Assembly: GCA_012735455.1 (NCBI GenBank)
Contig: JAAYHG010000109.1
Span: 1 to 8,285 of the forward strand
Source of the DNA: Bacillota bacterium
GTDB lineage: Bacteria; Bacillota; DTU030; DUMP01
Reading direction: 5' to 3'
DNA length: 8,285 nucleotides
A program made the position numbers and the translations under genes. Shown here in pieces: positions 1-6,474 of this stretch (positions within the stretch are counted from its first letter, which is position 1; each line of letters opens with the position of its first letter). The notes under the pieces were generated by a model, which was not told the origin of the DNA, made no database searches, and worked only from the letters and a program-made list of their open reading frames with translations.

Positions 1-8
1 GAGTAAGA

Positions 9-896
9 ATGGTTCAAAAGAAGACCCCTCTGGTTGCCGTGTCTGCATCGCCGGCTGCTGGAGTGTGGTCTTTTTGGCGTTTCGGCAGAGGTCTCGTGCT
101 TCCGGTGGTGCTCGTAATCAGCTGGTGGATTGTTGCCAAGGGCGGTTCCTTCAGCCCCTACCTCCTACCAGCACCGCTGACTGTACTAAGGACACTGATC
201 AAACTGACAGTGACTGGCGAGCTTGCGCTACACATAGCCGCTAGCCTTAAGCGGGTCCTGATAGGATTCAGTCTGGCGGTAACACTTGGCCTACCGTTGG
301 GTCTCTTGGTGGGACTTTCATCGCAGGCGCGGGGACTGTTGGCGCCGACTCTACGCTTTCTGCAACATGTGCCGCCCATTGCCTGGATCCCTCTTTTTAT
401 CCTCTGGCTCGGTATCGGCGAGTCCTCTAAGCATGCTGTGATTGTCTACGCTGCGTTCTTTCCTGTCTTTCTGAACACTCTGCAGGGTGTTGCGGCTACA
501 GACCCGCGGCTGGTGGAAGTTGGCCGCCTCTACCGTTTGCGGAGCCTGGAACTGGTGCGAGAGGTGTTTCTGCCCAGCGCCGCACCGGTGATTTTTACCG
601 GTCTGCGCCTAGGTTTAGGCTACAGCTGGCGCGCGCTGGTGTCAGCAGAACTGATCGCCGCTCCCAGCGGCCTGGGTTATCTCATAGTCGAGGCGCGAGA
701 ACTGTCCCAGCCAGCTGTTATTCTGTGTGGTGTAATAGTCATTGGACTGGTGGGCCTGGCACTGGAAATATTGTTAAACCTAGTGGAACAACACCTGCGA
801 CAGCGCATGAAAGGGTGGCACTCTAGCTCCAGGAAGCTCGCCGCCTATCTGAACGAGGGGAAGGGGATTCGACGTGCCATACCTGGAAATAAGTAA
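9..896 (+). CDS. ABC transporter permease, nitrate/sulfonate/taurine (SsuC/TauC) type
   Basis: Inner-membrane channel subunit of an importer; with the next two genes it makes a complete ABC uptake system. The 295-residue product has about six hydrophobic segments (roughly 29-43, 82-103, 111-135, 141-160, 190-212, 236-258). The conserved segment HVPPIAWIPLFILWLGIG (120-137) and the ATPase-contact (EAA-type) loop at about 170-205, ending FLPSAAPVIFTGLRLGLG, are typical of the SsuC/TauC family. The loop is odd: the usual EAAxxxG core reads EVGRLYR, so an Arg stands where Gly is normal. The protein is about 30 residues longer than usual, the excess being a basic C-terminal tail (265-295) that overlaps the next gene by 23 bases. 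The ATG at 9 is the only good start visible, but just 8 bases precede it, so its ribosome site and promoter lie mostly outside the window. The substrate cannot be told from sequence. Confidence 0.9.
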   Translation: MVQKKTPLVAVSASPAAGVWSFWRFGRGLVLPVVLVISWWIVAKGGSFSPYLLPAPLTVLRTLIKLTVTGELALHIAASLKRVLIGFSLAVTLGLPLGLLVGLSSQARGLLAPTLRFLQHVPPIAWIPLFILWLGIGESSKHAVIVYAAFFPVFLNTLQGVAATDPRLVEVGRLYRLRSLELVREVFLPSAAPVIFTGLRLGLGYSWRALVSAELIAAPSGLGYLIVEARELSQPAVILCGVIVIGLVGLALEILLNLVEQHLRQRMKGWHSSSRKLAAYLNEGKGIRRAIPGNK

Positions 897-1611
897 TGTG
901 CGAAAGGATTTTGATCTGAGCGGACAACTGCTTACTGCTTTAGATCATGTTTCCTTCACCGTACCAGCCAAAGCTATGGTGGCGCTGGTAGGACCCAGCG
1001 GCTGCGGCAAGAGCACCCTGCTGCGGCTTATTGCCGGGTTGGAACAACCAAGCAGTGGGACAGTACGCCTCAACCGTCAGCCGGTTACAGGACCAAGCCA
1101 AATCTGTGGCTTGGTTTTCCAAGAGCCACGCCTCTTTCCCTGGTTGACAGTAGCCGATAATGTAGCCTTTGGCTTGCGCACCATGGAATACAGCATCCGA
1201 CCCAAACGGGTAGCAGAGGTTCTGGAGTTAGTGGGGCTGACTGCTTTCGCCCAAGCTTACCCAGACCAACTTTCAGGTGGTATGGCACAGCGGACAGCAC
1301 TGGCCCGTGCCCTGGCGCCGAAGCCTGAACTCCTCCTCCTCGATGAACCCTTCGCTGCCCTGGACGCACTTACCCGTTGTCGATTACAGTCCGAGCTGAT
1401 TCGCCTGTGGCACGCGAGCGGAACTACCCTGCTTCTTGTCACCCATGACATTGAGGAAGCGGTATTTGTTGCAGAACAGGTGGTAGTACTCACACCACGG
1501 CCCGGACACCTGAAGGAGGTGGTGAATATCAGCCTGCCTTATCCACGAGACCGAACCGCACCTGAATTCGCTCAACTACGCCGACACATTATCGATCTTT
1601 TGGAGGGTTAG
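874..1611 (+). CDS. ABC transporter ATP-binding protein, SsuB/TauB/NrtD type
   Basis: Cytoplasmic ATPase that powers the importer. All nucleotide-binding motifs are intact in the 245-residue product: Walker A GPSGCGKST (40-48), Q-loop VFQE (Gln83), signature LSGGM (133-137), Walker B LLLLDEP (153-159), D-loop ALDA (162-165) and switch His191 in VTHDIEEAV. The length and the segment EPRLFPWLTVADNV are typical of the nitrate/sulfonate/taurine branch. The start is a GTG at 874, chosen because AAGGGG at 861-866 lies 7 bases upstream and because the protein then begins with the usual first strand (PYLEISNVRKDF). The start lies inside the permease gene (23-base overlap), which suggests translational coupling. 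Confidence 0.93.
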   Translation: MPYLEISNVRKDFDLSGQLLTALDHVSFTVPAKAMVALVGPSGCGKSTLLRLIAGLEQPSSGTVRLNRQPVTGPSQICGLVFQEPRLFPWLTVADNVAFGLRTMEYSIRPKRVAEVLELVGLTAFAQAYPDQLSGGMAQRTALARALAPKPELLLLDEPFAALDALTRCRLQSELIRLWHASGTTLLLVTHDIEEAVFVAEQVVVLTPRPGHLKEVVNISLPYPRDRTAPEFAQLRRHIIDLLEG

Positions 1612-1612
1612 C

Positions 1613-2608
1613 ATGATGACCGGTATCAGGAAACACTGTGTTTGGTTATTGCTGATAACACTACTGCTTACTCTTAGTGGTTGTGAAAAAGCCCCGGACC
1701 AACGGACAGCGGATCTCCCAACGGAGATCAATGCCACCTACGTAGCTCTACCCCTTAACGTTCCGTCCATAGTGGCCAAGAAACAACAGCTCTTTGAGAA
1801 GGCCTTTGAACCCGACGGCATTGCCTTCAACTACCACAACATAGTGGCCGGACCAGCCCAAACAGAAGGACTGGCCGCGGGTTCCATTGACTTTGCCTCC
1901 GTTCTGGGTGGAACCTCGGCGCTGCTCGCGCGCGCCCAAGGCGTAGGCTTGAAGGTGATCGCTAACTATAGCATGTCACCCCGCGGTTTCGGACTGATCG
2001 TCCCGGCCGAAGCAACCACCACAACAGTGGCGGACCTTAAAGGCAAGAAGGTGGCCACAGCCAAAGGCACCATCGCTCACCAGCTCTTGGCTGCGGCTCT
2101 CGACAAGTCTGGTCTCAGCACCAAAGACATACAGTTCCTCCACATGGAACTGGCTGATGCCGCCACGGCAGTACAGGCTGGTCAGTTGGATGCCGCCGTG
2201 GTAGGCGAACCGCTCCTGACGAAAGCAGTGTCTTCCGGTAAAGCCCGCCTTCTCGCCGATGGCGAGGGACTGATAAACGCACAGATTGTGGTGGCGGTTC
2301 GGGAGGAATTTGCCCAAAAGTATCCGGAGCTGGTACGGCGCTACCTTGAGGTACAGCGGCAGGCGGTAAATTTCGTCCGCGAACACCAGGATGAGGCACT
2401 GGCTGCTGCCGCCGAAGAAAACAAAATGGACCTTGAAGCCGTCAGGACAATCTTCCCTAAGTACGACTTCTCTCTGGATCTAGATGCTAAAGCGATAGGT
2501 GAGCTCAAGGCCACAGCGGAATTTCTCAAACAGGTAGAACTCCTGGATGCGAATGTAAATGTGGAACAGCTGATAACGGACCTGGTTGACGACAGTTTCC
2601 TGCAGTAA
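1613..2608 (+). CDS. ABC transporter substrate-binding lipoprotein (SsuA/TauA/NMT1-like)
   Basis: Extracytoplasmic ligand-binding component of the importer. The 331-residue product starts with a lipoprotein signal: positive residues, a hydrophobic run (10-20) and lipobox LSGC with Cys24 as the lipid-modified residue. The mature part fits periplasmic-binding-protein type II of the NMT1/SsuA class: ATYVALPLNVPSIVAKKQQLFEKAF, then AGPAQTEGLAAGSIDFASVLGG, and the hinge-region segment VADLKGKKVATAKGTIAHQLL. Two adjacent ATGs (1613 and 1616) are possible. GGAGG at 1602-1606 is 6 bases from the first and 9 from the second, so the exact start is unsettled but makes no functional difference. The gene begins 1 base after the ATPase stop. 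This family binds varied small anions and thiazole/pyrimidine-like compounds, so I assign no ligand. Confidence 0.9.
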   Translation: MMTGIRKHCVWLLLITLLLTLSGCEKAPDQRTADLPTEINATYVALPLNVPSIVAKKQQLFEKAFEPDGIAFNYHNIVAGPAQTEGLAAGSIDFASVLGGTSALLARAQGVGLKVIANYSMSPRGFGLIVPAEATTTTVADLKGKKVATAKGTIAHQLLAAALDKSGLSTKDIQFLHMELADAATAVQAGQLDAAVVGEPLLTKAVSSGKARLLADGEGLINAQIVVAVREEFAQKYPELVRRYLEVQRQAVNFVREHQDEALAAAAEENKMDLEAVRTIFPKYDFSLDLDAKAIGELKATAEFLKQVELLDANVNVEQLITDLVDDSFLQ

Positions 2609-2655
2609 CAAGGTAGCGGCTCTGTACGCACTTTGCCGAGAAAGGACGGATACGC

Positions 2656-2907
2656 ATGGAACGACGGCTGGGTGTGGTGGGTATTGTGGTAACAGGGCGG
2701 GAGAACATAGCGCCCCGCCTCAACACCATTCTCTCCGAATTTGGCGAAATCATCGTCGGTCGCATGGGTATACCCTACCATGAACGGCAGGTTTCGGTGA
2801 TCTCCCTTATTGTTGACGGCACCACCGATCAAATTGGCGCACTCACCGGTAAACTGGGAAACTTACCGGGCGTAACTGTAAAAAGCGCACTCACTCCCAA
2901 GAACTGA
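2656..2907 (+). CDS. TM1266-type putative iron-only hydrogenase system regulator
   Basis: Small cytoplasmic protein (83 residues) with the ferredoxin-like, ACT/NikR-C-like look of the TM1266 family, which is found beside [FeFe]-hydrogenase maturation genes and has been proposed, not proven, to be regulatory. Recognisable family features are the N-terminal GVVGIVV strand, ILSEFGEIIVGRMGIPYHER (26-45), the strand VSVISLIVDGTTDQIGALTGKLGNLPGV and a final VKSAL. There is no DNA-binding domain, so a direct transcriptional role would need a partner. The ATG at 2656 has AAAGGA at 2641-2646, 9 bases upstream. It follows the binding-protein gene after 47 bases with no terminator visible and precedes hydE by 61 bases, so it may bridge the two gene groups. 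Confidence 0.85.
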   Translation: MERRLGVVGIVVTGRENIAPRLNTILSEFGEIIVGRMGIPYHERQVSVISLIVDGTTDQIGALTGKLGNLPGVTVKSALTPKN

Positions 2908-2968
2908 CTACGCCTTTCAAATAACCCTCAAGGACAGTTTTTAGATTTTTAAAACATGGAGGCTAGGC

Positions 2969-4048
2969 ATGGAAGTCTCTTATAACGCTCTACTCACACG
3001 AGCAACTCAAACCCACCGTCTCGAAAAACATGAAATCATCCGCCTCCTTAATGCCAGGGGTGAAGAGGAACGCAGTCTCTTTGCCGCCGCCGATGCAGTG
3101 CGGGCTGACTGGGTCGGTGACGCGGTACACCTACGCGGCCTAATCGAGTTCTCTAATTACTGCCGCAACGACTGCCTGTACTGTGGCCTGCGACGCAGCA
3201 AGCAACAGCTGCAGCGTTACCGCATGGAACCGGGCGAGATTCTCTCAGTGGCTAAGGCCGGAGCAAAGCTGGGTTACAGGACCATCGTGCTGCAGTCAGG
3301 CGACGACTGGTGGTACACCAGCACCAAACTGGCGCAACTGGTGGAAAAAATCAAACGGCTGGATGTAGCGGTAACCCTCTCCATTGGCGAGCGCACCAGG
3401 GCCGAGTACCGAGACCTACGTTTGGCAGGGGCAGACCGTTACCTGCTCAAACAGGAAACCAGCGATCCAGCGCTCTATGCACGGCTGCATCCCGGCCAGA
3501 GTTACCATCATCGGCGCCAGTGCTTGGAGTGGCTAGCCGAGCTGGGTTATCAAGTAGGATCTGGTACTATGGTAGGGCTCCCCGGCCAGACGGTGGAGAC
3601 CCTGGCTGATGATCTCCTCTTTCTTCAAACCCAGGGGGTGGACATGGCGGGCATCGGCCCGTTTATCCCGCACCCACAGACCCCTCTTTCCTGCTGTCCG
3701 CCTGGTAATACAGGCCAGACTCTAAGAACCATTGCCGTGGCTCGCCTGCTCCTCCCCTGGGCACACCTACCGGCGACCACAGCCCTGGCAGCCCTGGACA
3801 AGAACGGCCACCGCAAGGGCCTGGCTGCTGGGGCAAATGTAATCATGCCTGACTTGACACCACAACCCTACCATGGTGCCTACGACATTTATCCAGGCAA
3901 GGGCGCACCGCTTCCTGCTGACTATCACCAAGCGATAAGGGATCTTGTGAGACAGGCTGGTCGAGTGGTGGCTACCACCCCCGGTCACAGCCTCAAACCC
4001 GTGAAGAGCAAGGACAATAGAGGGGAGGGAACCCTAGATGACCTATAA
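2969..4048 (+). CDS. hydE: [FeFe]-hydrogenase H-cluster maturase HydE (radical SAM)
   Basis: Radical SAM enzyme needed to build the diiron subcluster of [FeFe]-hydrogenase; in characterised systems it acts on the iron-cysteine complex delivered by HydG. The 359-residue product carries the radical SAM motif CRNDCLYC (Cys65, Cys69, Cys72), preceded by LIEFSNY. It also has the HydE hallmarks YLLKQETSDPALYARLHPG (158-176), SGTMVGLPGQT (198-208), GIGPFIPHPQTPL (228-240), PATTALAALD and GANVIMPDLTP. The C-terminal Cys triad that binds an extra cluster in Thermotoga maritima HydE is absent: after YPGKG the sequence runs on without cysteine. That extra cluster is reported as dispensable. The ATG at 2969 has GGAGG at 2958-2962, 6 bases upstream. 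The last 11 bases overlap hydF. Confidence 0.97.
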   Translation: MEVSYNALLTRATQTHRLEKHEIIRLLNARGEEERSLFAAADAVRADWVGDAVHLRGLIEFSNYCRNDCLYCGLRRSKQQLQRYRMEPGEILSVAKAGAKLGYRTIVLQSGDDWWYTSTKLAQLVEKIKRLDVAVTLSIGERTRAEYRDLRLAGADRYLLKQETSDPALYARLHPGQSYHHRRQCLEWLAELGYQVGSGTMVGLPGQTVETLADDLLFLQTQGVDMAGIGPFIPHPQTPLSCCPPGNTGQTLRTIAVARLLLPWAHLPATTALAALDKNGHRKGLAAGANVIMPDLTPQPYHGAYDIYPGKGAPLPADYHQAIRDLVRQAGRVVATTPGHSLKPVKSKDNRGEGTLDDL

Positions 4049-5300
4049 CGCACCAGCATTCAGCAGTGCCCCGCGGGGCATGAGGCTGCATATCGGCCTT
4101 TTGGGCCGACGTAACGCTGGAAAGTCCAGCCTAATCAACGCACTCACCGGCCAAGAAGTAGCCATCGTATCAGAAACCCCTGGTACCACCACTGACCCAG
4201 TATACAAGTCCATGGAGTTGCAGCCGCTGGGACCGGTGGTGTTCATTGATGCACCCGGCCTGGACGATGTAGGGGACCTAGGCACCCTGCGTGTAGCCGC
4301 AACGAAGAAGGTTCTGGATAAAATCGACATTGCTCTTGTCGTCACGGCACCCGACCAAATGCCTGGTAGCGAAGAAAAAGACCTCGTTGCATGCCTTCGC
4401 GCACAAAAGGTCCCCTACTTGATCATCCTCAACAAGCAGGACCTTAAGCCCGGTTGGAGCCTGCCAACCACCGATGACGGCCAACCAGTCCTTCCAGGCG
4501 AGACACTTCCTGTCAGCTCCACCAACGGTCAGGGAATTGAAGCCCTGCGCAACCGTTTGCAAGAAATTGCCCCGCGCGAAGCACGCCGGAGTACCATCTT
4601 GGGCGACCTGATAACACCCAATGCCACGGTAGTTCTAGTTACACCCTGTGATATTGAAGCACCTGCGGGTCGACTGATCTTACCCCAGGTACAGACTTTG
4701 CGCGACATATTGGACCACGACGCCCACGCTATAGTAACAAAAGAGGACGGGCTGACCACCGTCCTGGCTAACCTTAAAGTAAAACCGACCCTGGTGGTTA
4801 CAGACTCCCAGGTCTTCGCCCAGGTCTCGCGAACTGTTCCGGCCGATGTTCCGTTGACATCGTTCTCTATTCTTTTCGCTCGCTACAAAGGCAACCTGAC
4901 TGACCTGGTGGCAGGCGTAGCCGCAATACCTCTCCTAAAACCAGGAGACCAAGTGCTTATGGCCGAGGCGTGCACGCACCATCCCATCGGTGACGACATC
5001 GGGCGCGCCAAGATCCCTCGGGCTTTAGAACGCATCGTCGGTGGTAAACTAAACTTTTCCTGGTGTGCTGGAGCAGACTTTCCTGCAAACCTGTCCAGTT
5101 ACCGACTCCTTATCCACTGTGGCGGCTGTATGATTAATCGCCGTGAAATGCTCACCCGCCAGGCCCGAGCGCACGAGGCCGGTATACCTATGGTGAACTA
5201 TGGCGTATTCCTGGCCTATGCCCAGGGTATTCTCCCACGCACCCTGGCTCCACTCGGGCTGGCACACATGCTACCTCCGCTAACACAGAACACAGGATAA
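4038..5300 (+). CDS. hydF: [FeFe]-hydrogenase H-cluster maturation GTPase HydF
   Basis: Scaffold GTPase that carries the assembled diiron precursor and transfers it to apo-hydrogenase. The 420-residue product has an N-terminal GTPase domain with P-loop GRRNAGKS (23-30), switch I Thr in PGTTTDPV (48-55), G3 DAPG (71-74) and G4 NKQD (132-135). A middle dimerisation domain follows (about 190-300). The C-terminal cluster domain has the family motif CTH (Cys312, His314) followed by HCGGC (His360, Cys361, Cys364), matching the CxH...HCxxC pattern that holds the [4Fe-4S] cluster. All expected ligands are present, so the protein should be functional. The ATG at 4038 lies within the end of hydE and has GGGAGGG at 4023-4029, 8 bases upstream, so translation of the two maturases is probably coupled. 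Confidence 0.97.
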   Translation: MTYNAPAFSSAPRGMRLHIGLLGRRNAGKSSLINALTGQEVAIVSETPGTTTDPVYKSMELQPLGPVVFIDAPGLDDVGDLGTLRVAATKKVLDKIDIALVVTAPDQMPGSEEKDLVACLRAQKVPYLIILNKQDLKPGWSLPTTDDGQPVLPGETLPVSSTNGQGIEALRNRLQEIAPREARRSTILGDLITPNATVVLVTPCDIEAPAGRLILPQVQTLRDILDHDAHAIVTKEDGLTTVLANLKVKPTLVVTDSQVFAQVSRTVPADVPLTSFSILFARYKGNLTDLVAGVAAIPLLKPGDQVLMAEACTHHPIGDDIGRAKIPRALERIVGGKLNFSWCAGADFPANLSSYRLLIHCGGCMINRREMLTRQARAHEAGIPMVNYGVFLAYAQGILPRTLAPLGLAHMLPPLTQNTG

Positions 5301-5333
5301 ACTTCTACACCTTCAATCGTTACACACAGAGAA

Positions 5334-5357
5334 AAAGGCGGGCTCTTACCCGCCTTT
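5334..5357. terminator. bidirectional intrinsic terminator between hydF and the SPOR gene
   Basis: A perfect 9-bp inverted repeat (AAAGGCGGG, 6-base loop, CCCGCCTTT) lies 33 bases after the hydF stop and 12 bases after the stop of the convergent SPOR gene. Read on the - strand the stem runs into CCTTTTTCTC, a good U-tract; on the + strand it runs into TTTCTTG, a weaker one. It probably ends both transcripts. Confidence 0.85.
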
Positions 5358-5369
5358 CTTGTCATGTCT

Positions 5370-6203
5370 CTATAGATTATCATACCACTGGGCAAAAGCT
5401 GCCGCCGCCCTGCTCACTGCACGCCCCTGCTGCTCACCGGCAGCACCAGCTGCCGCCTTAAGCTCTGCCCCAATTCCTGTAAGTTGGGCGATAAGCTCTT
5501 CCTTGGCTGCCTGGGGTCCAGTGAGTTGCTGCACCGCCGCCAGGAGCTCATTCACCTCTCCCTGCGCCGCAGCCACCGCCCCCTCCTCGGCATTGAGGAG
5601 AGCTTCGGCCAAGGATCCTACAACAGTGGGCAGCAGTTTGTAATACTCCTCTTCTTCCAGGCCATATGAGACCTTCTTCCCTTTTAGTTCCTTTGTGATT
5701 ACCACCGGTTTTACTTCTTCTGTAGTGAATGCCGCTCGTACCTCATCTGCCTTAGGTCGCCCAAAGAAGGCGCCCACCCGTACTTGGGTCAGGTTTCCGG
5801 CGGCCACCTTCTCCGCCGCGTAGCCCTGGCTTCTGAGCTGCTGCACCAACCGGTCGGCGTTGGCTGCTTGGCCAAAAGCACCCACCTGTACCTGGAAAAC
5901 TGCCAAATCAGGCAGGGTTATGCTACCTGCCTGCCCAACGCTACCTTGGGGCGCATCTGTACCATTCTGCGCTTCGCCCTTATTAGGGTCACCAACTGAG
6001 GGAGCAGGTTTTTGGACAGCGGGTGACCTGGAGGATTCAGGGGTGGTGATGCTGCCGGTTCCATAGTGACTGGAAAACAGGTAGTTACCGAATAAGTAAC
6101 CTAGTGCCACGGCACAGACTGCTGCCACCAAGAACTGCAGCAAGCAGCCGGCCCCACCTGCCCGACGTTTGGGTTCAGGGCGCCGGATTCTCCTCCCTGC
6201 CAA
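5370..6203 (-). CDS. membrane-anchored SPOR-domain protein
   Basis: SPOR domains bind glycan strands stripped of stem peptides, usually at division or sporulation septa. The product (277 residues from the start chosen here) has a short basic cytoplasmic N-terminus (RRIRRPEPKRR), one transmembrane segment (about 19-39), a Ser/Pro/Gly-rich linker (48-97), and a SPOR domain at about 101-172 with the typical repeat pair FQVQVGAFGQAANADRLVQQLRSQGY and VRVGAFFGRPKADEV. An Ala/Glu-rich, probably helical C-terminal region (185-277) has no family I recognise. The start is TTG at 6203: GGAGGGAGGA (6220-6211 on the - strand) sits 7 bases upstream, and the reading frame above it has no credible signal. 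It may be a SpoIIB-like sporulation protein or a general cell-wall protein; I cannot decide. It is convergent with hydF. Confidence 0.8.
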   Translation of the reverse strand: MAGRRIRRPEPKRRAGGAGCLLQFLVAAVCAVALGYLFGNYLFSSHYGTGSITTPESSRSPAVQKPAPSVGDPNKGEAQNGTDAPQGSVGQAGSITLPDLAVFQVQVGAFGQAANADRLVQQLRSQGYAAEKVAAGNLTQVRVGAFFGRPKADEVRAAFTTEEVKPVVITKELKGKKVSYGLEEEEYYKLLPTVVGSLAEALLNAEEGAVAAAQGEVNELLAAVQQLTGPQAAKEELIAQLTGIGAELKAAAGAAGEQQGRAVSRAAAAFAQWYDNL

Positions 6204-6210
6204 AGTTAAG

Positions 6211-6220
6211 TCCTCCCTCC
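6211..6220 (-). promoter_or_regulatory. ribosome binding site fixing a TTG start
   Basis: On the - strand this reads GGAGGGAGGA, a strong Shine-Dalgarno sequence 7 bases before the TTG at 6203-6201. There is no in-frame ATG or GTG suitably spaced from it, so it decides the start of the SPOR-domain gene. Confidence 0.75.
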
Positions 6221-6236
6221 CAGCCCGGATAACACC

Positions 6237-6251
6237 GCGGCATTGTGCCGC
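6237..6251. repeat. perfect inverted repeat in the SPOR gene leader
   Basis: GCGGCA, 3-base spacer, TGCCGC: a 6-bp perfect palindrome 34 bases upstream of the SPOR gene TTG start. It could be a protein-binding operator or an RNA hairpin ahead of the ribosome site. A third copy of the arm (CGGCA at 6269-6273) could pair instead with the nearer arm on the - strand transcript. Confidence 0.55.
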
Positions 6252-6274
6252 ATACACATAAAAATATTCGGCAA

Positions 6275-6301
6275 TAAAAAAGAAAATCCTGCCCAAGCAG
6301 G
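6275..6301 (-). terminator. intrinsic-terminator-like hairpin upstream of the SPOR gene
   Basis: On the - strand: CCTGC, loop TTGG, GCAGG (6301-6288), followed at once by ATTTTCTTTTTTA. The stem is short (5 bp) but GC-rich and the U-tract is long. No protein gene on the - strand ends here; the next gene to the right (6475) points away. So it must end a non-coding transcript or attenuate a long SPOR leader. Confidence 0.55.
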
Positions 6302-6442
6302 CAGCCGGCCCAACTTAACCACAAGTTCTCGCTCTGGCCGCAAGCAAAGGCGAAACCAACAAAAACCTGAAAACTGAAGCATCAGGTTGTTGTCAGAGGG
6401 GGAACCTAAGCTCTGAACCTAATAAGTCGCCGACCAACTTGA
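6275..6442 (-). ncRNA. candidate structured small RNA or attenuated leader
   Basis: The - strand between the MFS gene and the terminator folds by eye into a rod. The closing stem pairs 6436-6430 with 6308-6302 and 6429-6423 with 6317-6311, with a 2-base bulge at 6309-6310. After an asymmetric bubble, 6405-6402 pairs with 6328-6325 and 6398-6394 with 6336-6332, separated by a 3x3 internal loop. The apical hairpin pairs 6392-6388 with 6361-6357 and 6387-6382 with 6370-6365. Several closing-stem pairs are G-U, which would be A-C mismatches on the + strand, favouring a - strand RNA. It ends in the terminator at 6275-6301. The outline recalls 6S RNA (closing stem, bubble, long hairpin), but I recognise no family sequence. 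A -10-like TATTGT at 6455-6450 fits a start near 6443, but no good -35 box is seen. The fold is untested. Confidence 0.3.
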
Positions 6443-6474
6443 AGCCCTGACAATAAGACTACAGGAGCTTGATC

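Noticed and set aside
1976..2386. A 136-residue open frame on the - strand inside the binding-protein gene
   Set aside because: It is fully antisense to a gene with clear family motifs, and nothing in its sequence resembles a known protein.
2341..2832. A 163-residue open frame on the - strand across the end of the binding-protein gene and the TM1266-type gene
   Set aside because: It lies antisense to two well-supported genes, has no recognisable domain and shows low-complexity Ser/Ala runs typical of a shadow frame.
2908..2968. A promoter in the gap before hydE (TTTCAA, 17 bases, TTTTTA)
   Set aside because: Both hexamers match the consensus poorly in an AT-rich stretch; not enough to call.
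6204..6296. The upstream extension of the SPOR gene to 6296
   Set aside because: It would add 31 residues encoded through the U-tract and hairpins, has no ribosome site and looks non-coding; TTG at 6203 has a strong site.
6390..6425. A promoter for the MFS gene from TTGTCA and TAATAA
   Set aside because: The two boxes are 24 bases apart, too far for a normal promoter, and the TTGTCA overlaps the arm of the RNA-like hairpin.
6469..6474. TTG at 6469 as the MFS start
   Set aside because: It is only one base from the AGGAG ribosome site; ATG at 6475 has the correct 7-base spacing.
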